From positions 310,001 through 374,000 of the forward strand of contig JAFFJZ010000048.1 of NCBI GenBank assembly GCA_018340375.1: DNA of 64,000 nt, given 5' to 3'. The translations under genes and the position numbers were made by a program. Shown here one piece after another: positions 26,201-33,827 of the stretch. Origin of the DNA: Gonatopus flavifemur (Eukaryota > Arthropoda > Insecta > Hymenoptera > Dryinidae). The notes under the pieces were generated by a model. It was not told the origin of the DNA, made no database searches, and saw nothing but the letters and a program-made list of their open reading frames with translations. The stretch's first letter is position 1. Each line of letters starts with the position of its first letter.

Positions 26201-27669
26201 CAGATATTGCGCCATCTGATTACCATTTGTTTCGTTCGATGACTCATAGCTTGTCTGAGCAAAAATTCAACTCTTCCGAAGATTGCCAAAAATGGGTCGA
26301 TTCGTGGATTGCATCCAAAGATGATGCGTTCTTCCGACACGGTATCCATTCCTTGCCCGAAAGATGGTCGAAAGTAGTCGAAAGCGATGGACAATACTCT
26401 GATTAATGTATTCTTTGATTTTCATTCGAAATAAATAATTTTTTTTCATTAAAAAAACGCTACGAATTCATTCCAATTCCTAATATATCCTACCAAACTC
26501 CATAGAGGATCGATGGTTTTCTTGTACGAGATGATGATGTTGGTAATCTCTTCTCACTCATCTCTGATAATGATGAGAGTTGAACTTTTCTATCCCTTTC
26601 AATTTTGTAACATTCCAAATTATAATCATGGCGTCTAAGAATTGGCATCTAATTGTCAGTTTGACAATTCTTCTCTATAGAAAATCGAAATGAATCATGA
26701 ATTCACTCACCTGATGAATATGTTGAGAGTAAGAATGTTCAAAAAGTAAGTAATATGGGGAACGTGAATACTGCAGGTAATCCAAATCTCATATACACTG
26801 AAGCTCTTTAGTTGCCAGTAGCAAGTCATTGTTACGGGAATTATTATAGCCAATGACCAAACGATTATCGCACTCTTGACATGATTGAAAACTTTAATGT
26901 TGGACGGCTCGATCGCTCCGATCGTCTCCAAAGTCTCATCAATATTAGCGCATCTCGCCATCATACGATTGAAATCCTTGATGTAGAAAAAAATGAAAAC
27001 AATACAATACTGCAGAAGGGGATAACTCGAGCAGTCTTTTGACATTTCGCGCTTTAATGCATATATGCCCCATATATGTCAACGTTTATGCATATACGGG
27101 CCGTACATACGCCTTCCATGCATTAACTATGGATTGCATATGAATTATACGTGGTCACCCTAACAGCACACCCGCCGCTTCTACGTCACATCTCCGTGGA
27201 GGTGATGTGGATAAAAGGGAGAGGTGGATACAAGGGGGAGAAACGGAGAAGCGACGGAGAAATATCCGGCGATCGGTGGTAGTCCTGTACGGGCGTATAC
27301 GAACCATCTATCCACATATGACCGCATATGGTTCATATGCGATCTTATATAGATAATTTTTACCAGGGAATGTACCTTTGCATGATACCACGAGCAAAAA
27401 AGAGTCCACGCGCTTGCGCAAAGAGAACAAGAAGGGGAAAATTCAGCGCTGAATCGGGCGTATCTTGGGAGATGCTCTTCAACCAATTTTCGTCGCCACA
27501 AAATGAACTGATATCCAAAATTTATCCACAAAAGGGAGACAAAAATGAGCCTCGATATCGATCGGCACTGACCAACAGTGATTGGAATTTCCCCAGTGTT
27601 AAAACCAAGTATGTAATTGAGCAAAAATAACCCCGTCATCGTTTTAGTGAATTTTGTTTCTTTCACCAT
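8125..27669 (-). CDS. Gustatory receptor GR2, six exons, intact
   Basis: Paralogue of GR3 and likewise a predicted 7tm_7 chemosensory channel of 427 residues. Exons on the minus strand are 27669-27376, 26976-26711, 19866-19705, 19501-19243, 8491-8336 and 8271-8125. All junctions are GT-AG, phases match GR3, and no internal stop is seen. Exons 3, 4 and 5 equal GR3 in length; exon 1 is one codon shorter, exon 2 two codons shorter, and exon 6 has a longer tail (48 residues). The hallmark [13 protein letters not shown] closes exon 5, and exon 6 has [11 protein letters not shown] where TYhhhhhQF is usual. The gene spans about 19.5 kb because introns 2 (6.8 kb) and 4 (10.7 kb) hold a pogo element, mariners, LINEs and MITEs. 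It lies downstream of GR3 in the same direction, as expected for tandem duplication. Confidence 0.83.
8336..8491 (-). CDS. GR2 exon 5
   Basis: 52 codons, acceptor GATTTTCAG, donor CGAAAG|GTTAGG. Contains [17 protein letters not shown]. Confidence 0.87.
8926..9300. repeat. GAGTGA-rich repeat region
   Basis: Many short copies of GGAGTGAAA, AGAGTGA and their inverse TCACTC in both orientations between about 9070 and 9290. Probably the body of a decayed inverted-repeat element. No coding content. Confidence 0.4.
9428..9505 (-). repeat. tRNA-like fragment, possible SINE head
   Basis: The minus strand contains GGTTCGATTCC, a good Pol III B box. The upstream A box is weak. Low-confidence tRNA-derived repeat. 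Confidence 0.25.
10066..11560 (-). pseudogene. LINE remnant: ORF1 joined to 3' tail
   Basis: On the minus strand a Lys/Glu/Arg-rich coding region runs from about 11550 to 10420 in several frames ([19 protein letters not shown]; then [15 protein letters not shown] and [20 protein letters not shown]). The second part recalls the RRM-like domain of LINE ORF1 proteins (NIIVRG..., RRIG). It is followed by a 3' UTR-like segment with GGGCGCCGACAG and a (CATA)n tail. The same 3' end recurs at 58681-58790. No ORF2 lies between them, so this copy appears internally deleted. The long plus-strand ORF at 10423-11430 is the Ser/Pro/Leu-rich mirror of this sequence. Confidence 0.6.
10067..10086. repeat. (GTAT)n microsatellite at LINE tail
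   Basis: About five GTAT units directly at the end of the LINE 3' region, as expected for a short tandem 3' tail of a non-LTR element. Confidence 0.6.
12365..12570 (-). repeat. tRNA-derived SINE, copy 1
   Basis: The minus strand has a B box GGTTCAATCC at 12498-12489 and a GCTGATGTGATAGA segment upstream at the A-box position. An A-rich tract at 12375 could be the tail. A second copy with the same head lies at 38706-38800. Confidence 0.5.
12630..13140. repeat. Tandem repeat, about 155-bp unit, about three copies
   Basis: AACTCTGGCT and its variants recur at 12691, 12845 and 13002, spaced 154 and 157 bp. The following text (GGCTCACTA, AAGTTGCCAAGAT) repeats in register. The copies are diverged. 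Confidence 0.6.
14598..14892. mobile_element. MITE with CCAGTGAA tips
   Basis: Left end CTAGTGAACACTTATGAGAG, right end inverted CCCAGTGAATAATATG. The interior repeats GAGCTCTT, AAGATC and GGTCC. It truncates the Jockey-like LINE on its left side. A related tip occurs at 50773. Confidence 0.45.
14886..16115 (-). pseudogene. Jockey-like LINE reverse transcriptase fragment
   Basis: Minus-strand reverse transcriptase pieces. An upstream part (16092-15697) has [18 protein letters not shown] and [13 protein letters not shown]. The main part (15653-14904) has [45 protein letters not shown] and the catalytic box AFADDLLLY. Past KYLGVHIDN the frame shifts to [19 protein letters not shown], then the element is cut at a MITE. 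The motif order is that of non-LTR elements of the Jockey group. Endonuclease and ORF1 are missing. The first catalytic Asp box reads LVDSEKAFD. Confidence 0.75.
16676..17345 (-). pseudogene. Mariner a transposase, C-terminal half
   Basis: Catalytic boxes [11 protein letters not shown] (D1), [11 protein letters not shown] (D2 box, changed from the usual HDNARPH) and [13 protein letters not shown] (D3) give a DD34D layout. An in-frame TGA lies at 17078. Ends RMLPERWEK then a degraded tail. Inactive. Confidence 0.75.
17346..17601. mobile_element. Hairpin MITE in mariner a, CACTGAG tips
   Basis: Arms of about 65-70 bp start CACAGAGAAAAATTG at one end and CACTGAGAAAAATTA at the other, and continue with ATAAATTACTAGA and CTAGTATATTG. 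It splits the mariner codons between ERRF and EQLLAR, so it inserted after the mariner. Confidence 0.7.
17657..18423. mobile_element. Element A copy 1 (CCAGGTAGCACA tips), in mariner a
   Basis: Tips TCCCAGGTAGCACA and TCCATGTAACACA, with inner arms rich in AGAATATTCT. It is inserted between the mariner codons MIQKQ and GNWV, flanked by AAG/GAG. A homologue in the other orientation lies at 37699-38705. A short ORF (18375-18052 minus, [14 protein letters not shown]) is shared by both copies; no known domain. Confidence 0.65.
18418..18772 (-). pseudogene. Mariner a transposase, N-terminal half
   Basis: Helix-turn-helix region with [32 protein letters not shown] and [24 protein letters not shown] lies about ten codons after the ATG. 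It ends where element A copy 1 has inserted. Confidence 0.72.
19243..19501 (-). CDS. GR2 exon 4
   Basis: 259 nt with acceptor ATCAAAG and donor GAAGAG|GTATATG. Encodes [15 protein letters not shown] and two hydrophobic segments, ending WALEE. Confidence 0.83.
19705..19866 (-). CDS. GR2 exon 3
   Basis: 162 nt with acceptor GCTTTCAG and donor CCAA|GTATGAG. Encodes [12 protein letters not shown] through HIAK, closely matching GR3 exon 3. Confidence 0.8.
19917..20164. mobile_element. MITE with CGGAAAGAAGAAAACAGC tips
   Basis: CGGAAAGAAGAAAACAGCAC at the left mirrors GCTGTTTTCTTTCTTCCG at the right. The interior contains several copies of GTTACTG and CAGTAA. It sits just upstream of GR2 exon 3, in intron 2. 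Confidence 0.6.
20443..20570. mobile_element. Small palindromic element
   Basis: CGGATGGGGGCCAAATCAAC mirrors GTTGATTTGGCCCATCCG. The arms also repeat AAATCAACGAAA twice each. No coding content. Confidence 0.6.
20748..24402 (+). mobile_element. Pogo/Tigger-type DNA transposon, nearly complete
   Basis: Terminal inverted repeats GGGGAGATCGGGGATAGTT (left) and AACTATCCCCGGTCTCCCC (right), flanked on both sides by TA (20746-20747 and 24403-24404), the expected pogo target duplication. Subterminal repeats GGTTGACTAA and GTCAACTAACCCCG occur near both ends (for example 21119-21190 and 24160-24215), likely transposase binding sites. One transposase gene lies between. It sits in GR2 intron 2 and appears relatively young compared with the mariner nearby. 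Confidence 0.85.
21606..23594 (+). pseudogene. Pogo-type transposase with PHD-like finger, two frameshifts
   Basis: DDE transposase of the pogo/Tigger group, about 660 residues if read through. It starts [17 protein letters not shown] (ATG 21606), shifts frame near 21650, then runs open from 21655 to 22857: HTH with [25 protein letters not shown]-like DNA-binding part ([20 protein letters not shown]), then DDE core with NVDETGL (D1), [10 protein letters not shown] (D2) and [15 protein letters not shown] (D3). A second frameshift near 22845 returns to the starting frame, giving [13 protein letters not shown] and a Lys-rich linker. The C-terminus is a PHD-like zinc finger, CLEC..., QCISC, VHAEY, ECRHC, with Tyr where the sixth zinc ligand Cys is expected. 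Two compensating shifts suggest recent inactivation. Confidence 0.85.
24455..26406 (+). pseudogene. Mariner element b transposase, split by a foldback element
   Basis: The transposase probably begins ATG TCA at 24455, is interrupted at once by a 920-bp foldback element (24461-25380), and resumes [17 protein letters not shown] at 25418. Then [25 protein letters not shown] followed by TAA (25741), and [21 protein letters not shown], where Asn replaces the first catalytic Asp. A TGA lies at 26035, then D2 box FLYDNACPH and D3 box [13 protein letters not shown], ending [10 protein letters not shown]. Same mariner subgroup as element a, but an independent lineage. Terminal repeats not clearly resolved; the right end is near 26450. 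Confidence 0.75.
24461..25380. mobile_element. Foldback element in mariner b, GGACCCCGCAC tips
   Basis: Arms of about 150 bp: the left starts AAAGGACCCCGCACTAATTA and the right ends GTGCGGGGTCCTTT, with ATATGGGAAAATGGC and AACTTTGCTATAATATAG inverted inside. The middle is AT-rich with TATG and ATAC runs. It lies right after the first two mariner codons. Confidence 0.7.
26711..26976 (-). CDS. GR2 exon 2
   Basis: Starts [17 protein letters not shown] after a pyrimidine-rich acceptor ending CATCAAG, and ends ATCAG|GTGAGT in phase 2. Confidence 0.82.
26977..27375 (-). other. GR2 intron 1
   Basis: 399 bp, the only short first intron among the intact GR genes. Contains GCATATATG-type short inverted repeats near 27060-27120 and a CATATGACCGCATATGG stretch near 27310. 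No gene. Confidence 0.6.
27376..27669 (-). CDS. GR2 exon 1
   Basis: 98 codons starting [15 protein letters not shown] and ending WYHAK before the donor AAG|GTACAT. Contains two membrane segments. Confidence 0.82.
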
Positions 27670-27800
27670 GATGAATACGGATTTTTTTTTTGCTTTTTAT
27701 TTACTTATTGATTATTATTATTATTTTTTTTTCAATCGAATCCGCTCGCTATAACCAACGATTGTTCACTGTCCAACTCCAGGTATGGTAGCAATAAGAA

Positions 27801-27829
27801 ACTCGATAGCAGATCTCGCGTGACTTCGA
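27801..27829 (-). promoter_or_regulatory. Conserved upstream block, GR2 copy
   Basis: The plus strand reads CTCGATAGCAGATCTCGCG then TGACTTCGA, about 130-160 bp upstream of the GR2 ATG (27669). Matches the blocks upstream of GR1 and GR3, while intervening sequence differs and GR2 has an extra T-rich tract. Confidence 0.5.
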
Positions 27830-28108
27830 CATGGTATTATTTTCATACGTCAATCGGTCAATTTCATTCTGACTATCGTTTTAATTAATCAACATTGTTG
27901 CACTGTGAAAAATTTCCTCTAGAAACTCACGAAATGTAACTGTAATCCCGAGTCGAAATTTTGCCCCTGCTTTGTCGATCCACTCACTGAAATTGCTCCT
28001 CCTTCCACGCTACAGAAACTACTTGGTCCTACTTTCCCGCTCCGAATATTTTTTGATTCTATTTCCCTACTCCACAATCCACTGCTCCTACATAGAACCT
28101 GATTCTTC

Positions 28109-28345
28109 TACACTGGGAGAAAAAATTCTTGGAAACATTAAAATCTTTACTTGAATACTCGTGATGAAATGATTAGTTAATTTCAATGAAATTTCGTTGA
28201 ATCGATCAAGTATCCATTTTCATTCACAAAATATTTTGTACAATATTAAATATTTGTTTGATTGAATGAAATTAATATTTTGTTGCGACTTCAATTGAAT
28301 TCAATTAAATATCTGATTGTTCCCGAAATTTTTTTCTCTCAGCGT
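28109..28345. mobile_element. MITE with TACACTGGGAGAAAA tips
   Basis: Left TACACTGGGAGAAAAAATT mirrors AATTTTTTTCTCTCAGCGTA at the right. The interior holds AATTGAAT and ATTAAATA repeats. In the GR2-GR3 spacer. Confidence 0.55.
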
Positions 28346-29789
28346 ATGTGTTGGATTTTTTGAATTATAATATTAGATAAAGCGCATTCTCTATCAATTC
28401 TAAAATGTGATTGAAAAAAAAATTTCAATTCAATTCAAATTATGTCGGTCAAACCAATAAATTTTCCATTCAAATATGAATCTAATAATTTTACTTGATT
28501 GAAATGAAATATGCATTTCATTCAAATAAACACTCATTCATTCCATGGAATGAAATATTTTCGGAATCAAATGGAATTTTTTTACCCACACGAATATCTA
28601 TGAGGTTTCTTTTGTGAAGGAATGATTTATTCGAGTGTATAAAAAATAGGGTACCCCACTAAGATTACAAGAGAAAATTCACAACAAAATTATCAAATTA
28701 CTCAAGTTCTTTTTTTATTGACTGGCACTGACACATAAGCTTGATTATCGAAATATGACTTTTTAAACATTTTTTTTGTAAACCAGGAATAGGATCATTT
28801 GTCAAATGAATTTGTACATGAAAATACAGAAGCTTACGATTACTTTAAACAAACTGTGAGTATGAAATTTGAATCCTACCCGTCACATTTTCTACAGCAC
28901 TCGTAATCTTTCGTATTCTCATGTAAAAATTCATTTTATAAATCTTTCTATTCCTAGTTTACTGAAAGAATGGAAAAAAGTCATATTTTCGGGCTGCATT
29001 ATTCTCCGTGTAGAGGCGGTAGGGTCAAAGTAGGAGGTAAACCTTGCACCTGCTTTGCTCCTACAAGTGGTGAAATAGGAAATTTTTACCACGTTTAGGG
29101 GCAAAGTAGGAGATAATATCTTATTGAAACAGCTCCTACTTTTCTATCTGATGCTCCTACTGAAAAGAAGATTATAAGCAGCAAAGTAGAGGCAATATTT
29201 CGACTCGGGATTTTTCTACAACCACTTCTTTTTGAACTTTCAGAATCTTTGACGTAAGATTTGTAGAGTTCATTAGTTTTGTCCACGAGTTTCCAATAGA
29301 ATCTTCAACAATTTTGATCGCGGAAGTAACGAAGGATTGTTGTTCGATTAAATAAAAAATATCCCAATCAATGTCTTATCAATTAAAGTGTGAGAAAAAT
29401 ATAATCAACTGCTTCATATGGCGCAATAAAAACTCAAAAATTGAATCAAGAGTGAATGAGACTAAATGAAACTTCTGTTCATGAGAAATAAAGAAATGAA
29501 AAATCAGATGAATAGATCTGAAATCACCTTTATTCTATAAATTTCTCATTTATGAACACAATACGATTTACATCAATTTCACATATTCACAAGTATTCGT
29601 GTCCTCATATGGATTCTCGATTATCCACGGTCCAGCAGCTTCATGAAGCTTGAATTCATTAACATGAATTCCGGTGCCATCCGAACGTTTATTGAACGTT
29701 TTTAAAACGTATGCGACGTTTCCTGAACGTTCAGAAAACGTCCTGGATATGCAATAACTTTTGTTCTTAGAGGAGCATGCAGTTGTCTT
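28346..29789. other. Intergenic spacer, AT-rich
   Basis: No gene recognised. Holds TTCATTCAAAT-type short repeats at 28440-28570 and an ACGTTT/AAACGT repeat patch at 29680-29750 that resembles the element at 57986-58409. Confidence 0.4.
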
Positions 29790-30194
29790 CCCAGCTAACC
29801 AAAGCTGATAAATAACTGGTCAATTATTACTCAATGAGGTTGGGTGGGATTGATCAATGATTGTCCATTTTTGTGTCCGCATTAGCGACCATTAATTGAT
29901 CAATTTCAGTGGACCATTGGATTTCCCAATTGCAGGGCAATCTTTGGTCAATGGCATGGGCATAGGTGCTGTCATCAGCTGGGAAATAATGTGACCCATA
30001 ATTTGGCAATTATTGGACAATTATTTTGGTTTGAGAATGATCGAAAATTGACCAATAACTCGTTATTGATTGATATATACTATAAAACTTTGAATCACTT
30101 TAAAATACTAATATAATAACTTCAATGTGACAGAATTTTGTTCAAATTTGTTGAACATTTGTTTTTAATTTTCTCATTTCAAAACTGTGATGAC

Positions 30195-30895
30195 GGCACA
30201 CAGTGGGAAATTCTGGTGTATTTATTGACAAAAATCAACCCACAACCCAATTTTCATCCGATGCTGATGAATTTGCTTTTCAAAAACTCAGAAAGAGTTC
30301 CACTCCAACGTATCACTGCGGCATTTTGGTTTGGAGCAATCCGATATTTATACAATTTAACAAAAACTCGATAAATTTTCAATAAAAAAACATCGATACT
30401 GCAAAATATCGCTTTTTAGTCATGAAAATTCTCGAATTTTCAATAGTTAAGAGCTATATAAAGTTGTCCCGGTTTTCTTGAGTCTTTTCTGCAATCCAAC
30501 AACCAACTTTGATTTTGAGAAAGTTATTTCTATTCACAAAAATTTTTGATCTTTAGGTGGATTATGTAATTTCTATCAAATTTCTATAGTATTTTTGTGC
30601 TTCTCCATCACAAGTATTAGTACTTCCATGCGAAGAAATATGTTTCGTCACGTAAAACAGGAAAAACGTTTCTTTTTAGACAGACAATGATTCACTCGTT
30701 CACCAAATTTTCTTTTTCAATTTTGATTCGAATTCTCCTCTAATTCAGTTCAATATTACGGAAATGCCGCAGCGATGCGTTCAAGGGGAACCCTCTCTGA
30801 GTATTCTGAAATGAAATTCATCGGCATTGGATGAAAATTGAGTTGTAGGCTGATTTTTGTCCATGAATGCACCAAAATTTCCCATTGTGCGGCAC
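30195..30895. mobile_element. Foldback element, about 130-bp arms
   Basis: The left arm CACAGTGGGAAATTCTGG runs through GACAAAAATCA and TCATCCGATGC; the right arm is its inverse, ending AATTTCCCATTGTGC. The arms span about 30195-30331 and 30765-30895. No coding capacity. Confidence 0.65.
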
Positions 30896-31317
30896 TGTGA
30901 AACTGAATCCGTTCATTTAACATTATAATATATAATTCACATATATATATCCACAATATATATATAATATATATCCACAATTTGCGTATTGCTAATTCAA
31001 ATAAAAATTATAACCCGAACCACACTTTTCGATTGGAATGGAGTTCAATCGGTTCACTCAGTTATAATAATAATAGGAATTTGCATCCACGCTCCGAAAT
31101 TGGAATTCAAACCGAAATTGAAGTTATGAATAACCTCAATTCGTCGCGACAATTTTACCGCGCCACGAATAATATAAAATTCAACAAGTTGCGATCACTG
31201 ATACGACGCAAATGGATGAATCGATAGATCACAACAATTTTTTGTAATAAATAATACATAATAAATAATTCTATCCTATTGACATGACATGACCCATGCA
31301 AAATTCCATATTACCGA

Positions 31318-31551
31318 TACACGGAGAAGAAAATATCGCTGTCATAACGATACTGGATAGTCGTAATGACTATCCAAAGTTTAGTGGTATCAGTATCGTT
31401 GTTATGATCATACAAATCATCCGAGGAACGATACAGATCGCCAGCATAGCCATCTGTATCGTCACCATAGCGATACAGTATTGTCACTACAGCTATCTCT
31501 TCTTAACCATACTTCAGATCGCTATAATAGCCATACTTTTTTTTCCGTGTA
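31318..31551. mobile_element. MITE with TACACGG tips
   Basis: TACACGGAGAAGAAAATATC at the left, TTTTTTTTCCGTGTA at the right. The interior repeats CGATAC and GTATCG in both orientations. Confidence 0.6.
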
Positions 31552-32018
31552 GGAAGAAAGTGATGTTTTACATTTCCAGATTTTCAATTATCGACGTATG
31601 TTGAATGATCAATTTTTTGTCAATTCTATGGACCACGAGATTGATCAATAATTGTCCTGTTCTATGTCCGCATCAGCAACCAACAATTGGCCCTTCGAAA
31701 ATGATCAATTTTCGATCAATCATTATCCAATAAATGGACATGCGCATAAAGATCCTACATAATTCCCAAATAATTGATCAATTATTAGCAAATGTCATTC
31801 GAATCAATCAAATTGACTAATGATTGGAACCAATCCATAGTTGGCTGGGTTGTTAACAATCAAATTTCCAATCTGGCAATGAAAACCGATATTTTTACGA
31901 TTTTATTGTAGGCTGATATATGACAATTCGAATTCATGTGTATCAAGCCACAATGATCATTGTAAAAATATGACCGTCGACATTGCTCAATTGACAATTT
32001 TCTTGTTAATCAGAGAAC

Positions 32019-32231
32019 TACACTGAAAAAAATGTTCAGAAATTGTCATCAATCATATAGTTTTGTTAGTATTATTGAAATATTTTCTTATGATAACCAA
32101 ATTTTTGTAGACTGAACAAAATCTTGATTGTTTTAACCAAAGAATTTTGATGATCACATTTCAACAAAACCCTTCTGTCGAAATAACCAAAATTTTGTTG
32201 CCACAACAAAACATTTTTTTCAGTCAATGTG
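32019..32231. mobile_element. MITE with TACACTGAAAAAAATGTT tips
   Basis: Left TACACTGAAAAAAATGTTC, right AACATTTTTTTCAGTCAATG, with AACAAAA and TTTTGTT repeats between. The right tip is slightly decayed. Confidence 0.5.
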
Positions 32232-32686
32232 TTGCTATAAGAACAAAAATTATCGTATATTTAACGATGAAACATCTTATAGAATTTTCTTGTTGCTAGT
32301 TCTACGAAAGTACGAAATACATTGTTCTCAATGTGCACAATTTTCCCCGATCCATTAGTTTTTCAATCCTTCTGAATCTCTCCAAGCCACGCTGAATTTT
32401 TCAAAATTTCTCTGGATGTTTTCGAATCTCCCTGCATCGAAGAATAATTGAAAACCGACACATCGGGCGGAAAAACTTCGATGCAACATCGCCCATTTCC
32501 AAGTAGAAGAAAACTAACGTGACATTAGCAAAGTGCGATTATTTTGTGTGCTGAACTTTTGAAATGTACATATACATGCCCTTTTAGATTGCATTTAATC
32601 TATGAATTACCAAACATTTTTCCACGAGGAATACATCAGAGAAGTTAAGCGTCAAAAACTGCTAGATACGACCCGGGGAAAAATGA

Positions 32687-33336
32687 TTACACAGTTGGAA
32701 ATTTTGTGTTAAATTCAACACATTTCACATGTCCCAAACGGTCCACACATATTTTTGTGTCGATATCATATAATGTGTTTGTGAAAAAATCACACTTTTT
32801 TCGTGCTGAAACAATGCATAAGAATAAATTGAAAAAAACAGTACTTCAATGAGCATTGAACATGGATCGTCGGGACCGAGGGTTGAAGCTGTATCACTCA
32901 AGCCACTGCCGGTCCTTTGGTTGAGTGTACTTTCTTTGTGTATATCAACTCGCAATCTTCAAATTCACATATCTAGAAAACGAATTCCCATAAGAATGAA
33001 AGCTAAAACCAAAATGAATGAATAGTTCTTCCGACGACTACTAAAGTTACACGTACATAGAAGTTTCACAAAAAAATAGCTCCCACCACTGGCGATCTCC
33101 CCTTGGTAGTTGAGAATAACACAATTTTTATGTTCAATCTTAAGTTATGAATAAAATTTGTGTCATTTTGACACTTTTTTTCAATTGTTTGAATGATTTC
33201 ACATTATAAATCAGTTGAGACCTGATTATACAAGGACTGTCTGTAGAAGTTACACGTGTTTGTGTTGAATGTTTGACAGAAAATTCATGAGACGTGGATT
33301 TTTTAACACATTTACACAAAATTTTCAACTGTGTAA
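32687..33336. mobile_element. MITE with TTACACAGTTGGAAA tips
   Basis: Left TTACACAGTTGGAAATTTTG, right inverted TTACACAGTTGAAAATTTTG. The inner flanks carry TTAACACATTT in both orientations. 650 bp, no transposase. Confidence 0.6.
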
Positions 33337-33344
33337 ATCTATTC

Positions 33345-33680
33345 AGTTCTCAATAGATCCGAGTAGATTTGATTTTTAAGCAGATCTGGTTTAAAAGATC
33401 AGATTAGATCTGTTCAGATCTCAGTAGGTCTAATCAGATCCTGGCACATCTGGTTAGATCTAAGGAAATCTCGTCATATCTGAATTGAATATTAAATTCA
33501 ATCTTAATGAGCAATTGGTGGTTCAATTATCAGAAATTTTAAGATATCTGTCTGTATGTATATATATATTTGATTGTGCAAATACATATATCGTGACAGA
33601 CACTAATCGAAATCGCAGTTTTTCGAATCCTCATAGATCTGTTTAGATCTGACCAAAAATTAGATCTTTTTTTCCGAGGA
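33345..33680. repeat. AGATCT-rich repeat
   Basis: At least ten copies of AGATCTG, CAGATC or TAGATC between 33355 and 33670, in both orientations, with a long AT stretch in the middle. Probably a decayed inverted-repeat element just downstream of the GR3 stop codon. Confidence 0.4.
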
Positions 33681-33725
33681 AACTCGTCGAAACGAAGAAA
33701 ATAATTTTCCAAAAGTCATGTCCGA

Positions 33726-33827
33726 TCATTGACCTTGCTTGGTCTTCTCTACCAGACTCTCGTATACTTCAGGCTCGTTACTCATTTGTATAAGAATAAT
33801 TAAATTGTTCAACAGCGAAGTTACAAA
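33726..33827 (-). CDS. GR3 exon 6 (C-terminus)
   Basis: 33 codons plus TGA after the acceptor TTTCAG. Encodes the last membrane segment (FVTSLLNNLIILIQMS) and a short tail ending KQGQ. Confidence 0.85.
   Translation of the reverse strand, partial: FVTSLLNNLIILIQMSNEPEVYESLVEKTKQGQ

Larger units (their letters stand above)
29790..31849. mobile_element. Composite inverted-repeat region, CCCAGCTAACCA tips
   Basis: Left end CCCAGCTAACCAAAGC, right end inverted CCCAGCCAACTATGG. Both ends carry a related block (TTGATCAATGATTGTCC and TTGATCAATAATTGTCC, then GTCCGCAT), in direct orientation, so this may be two related MITEs rather than one element. A foldback element and a second MITE lie inside. 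Confidence 0.45.

Noticed and set aside
27328..27630. 100-codon plus-strand ORF
   Set aside because: It lies antisense to GR2 exon 1, whose minus-strand frame matches GR3.
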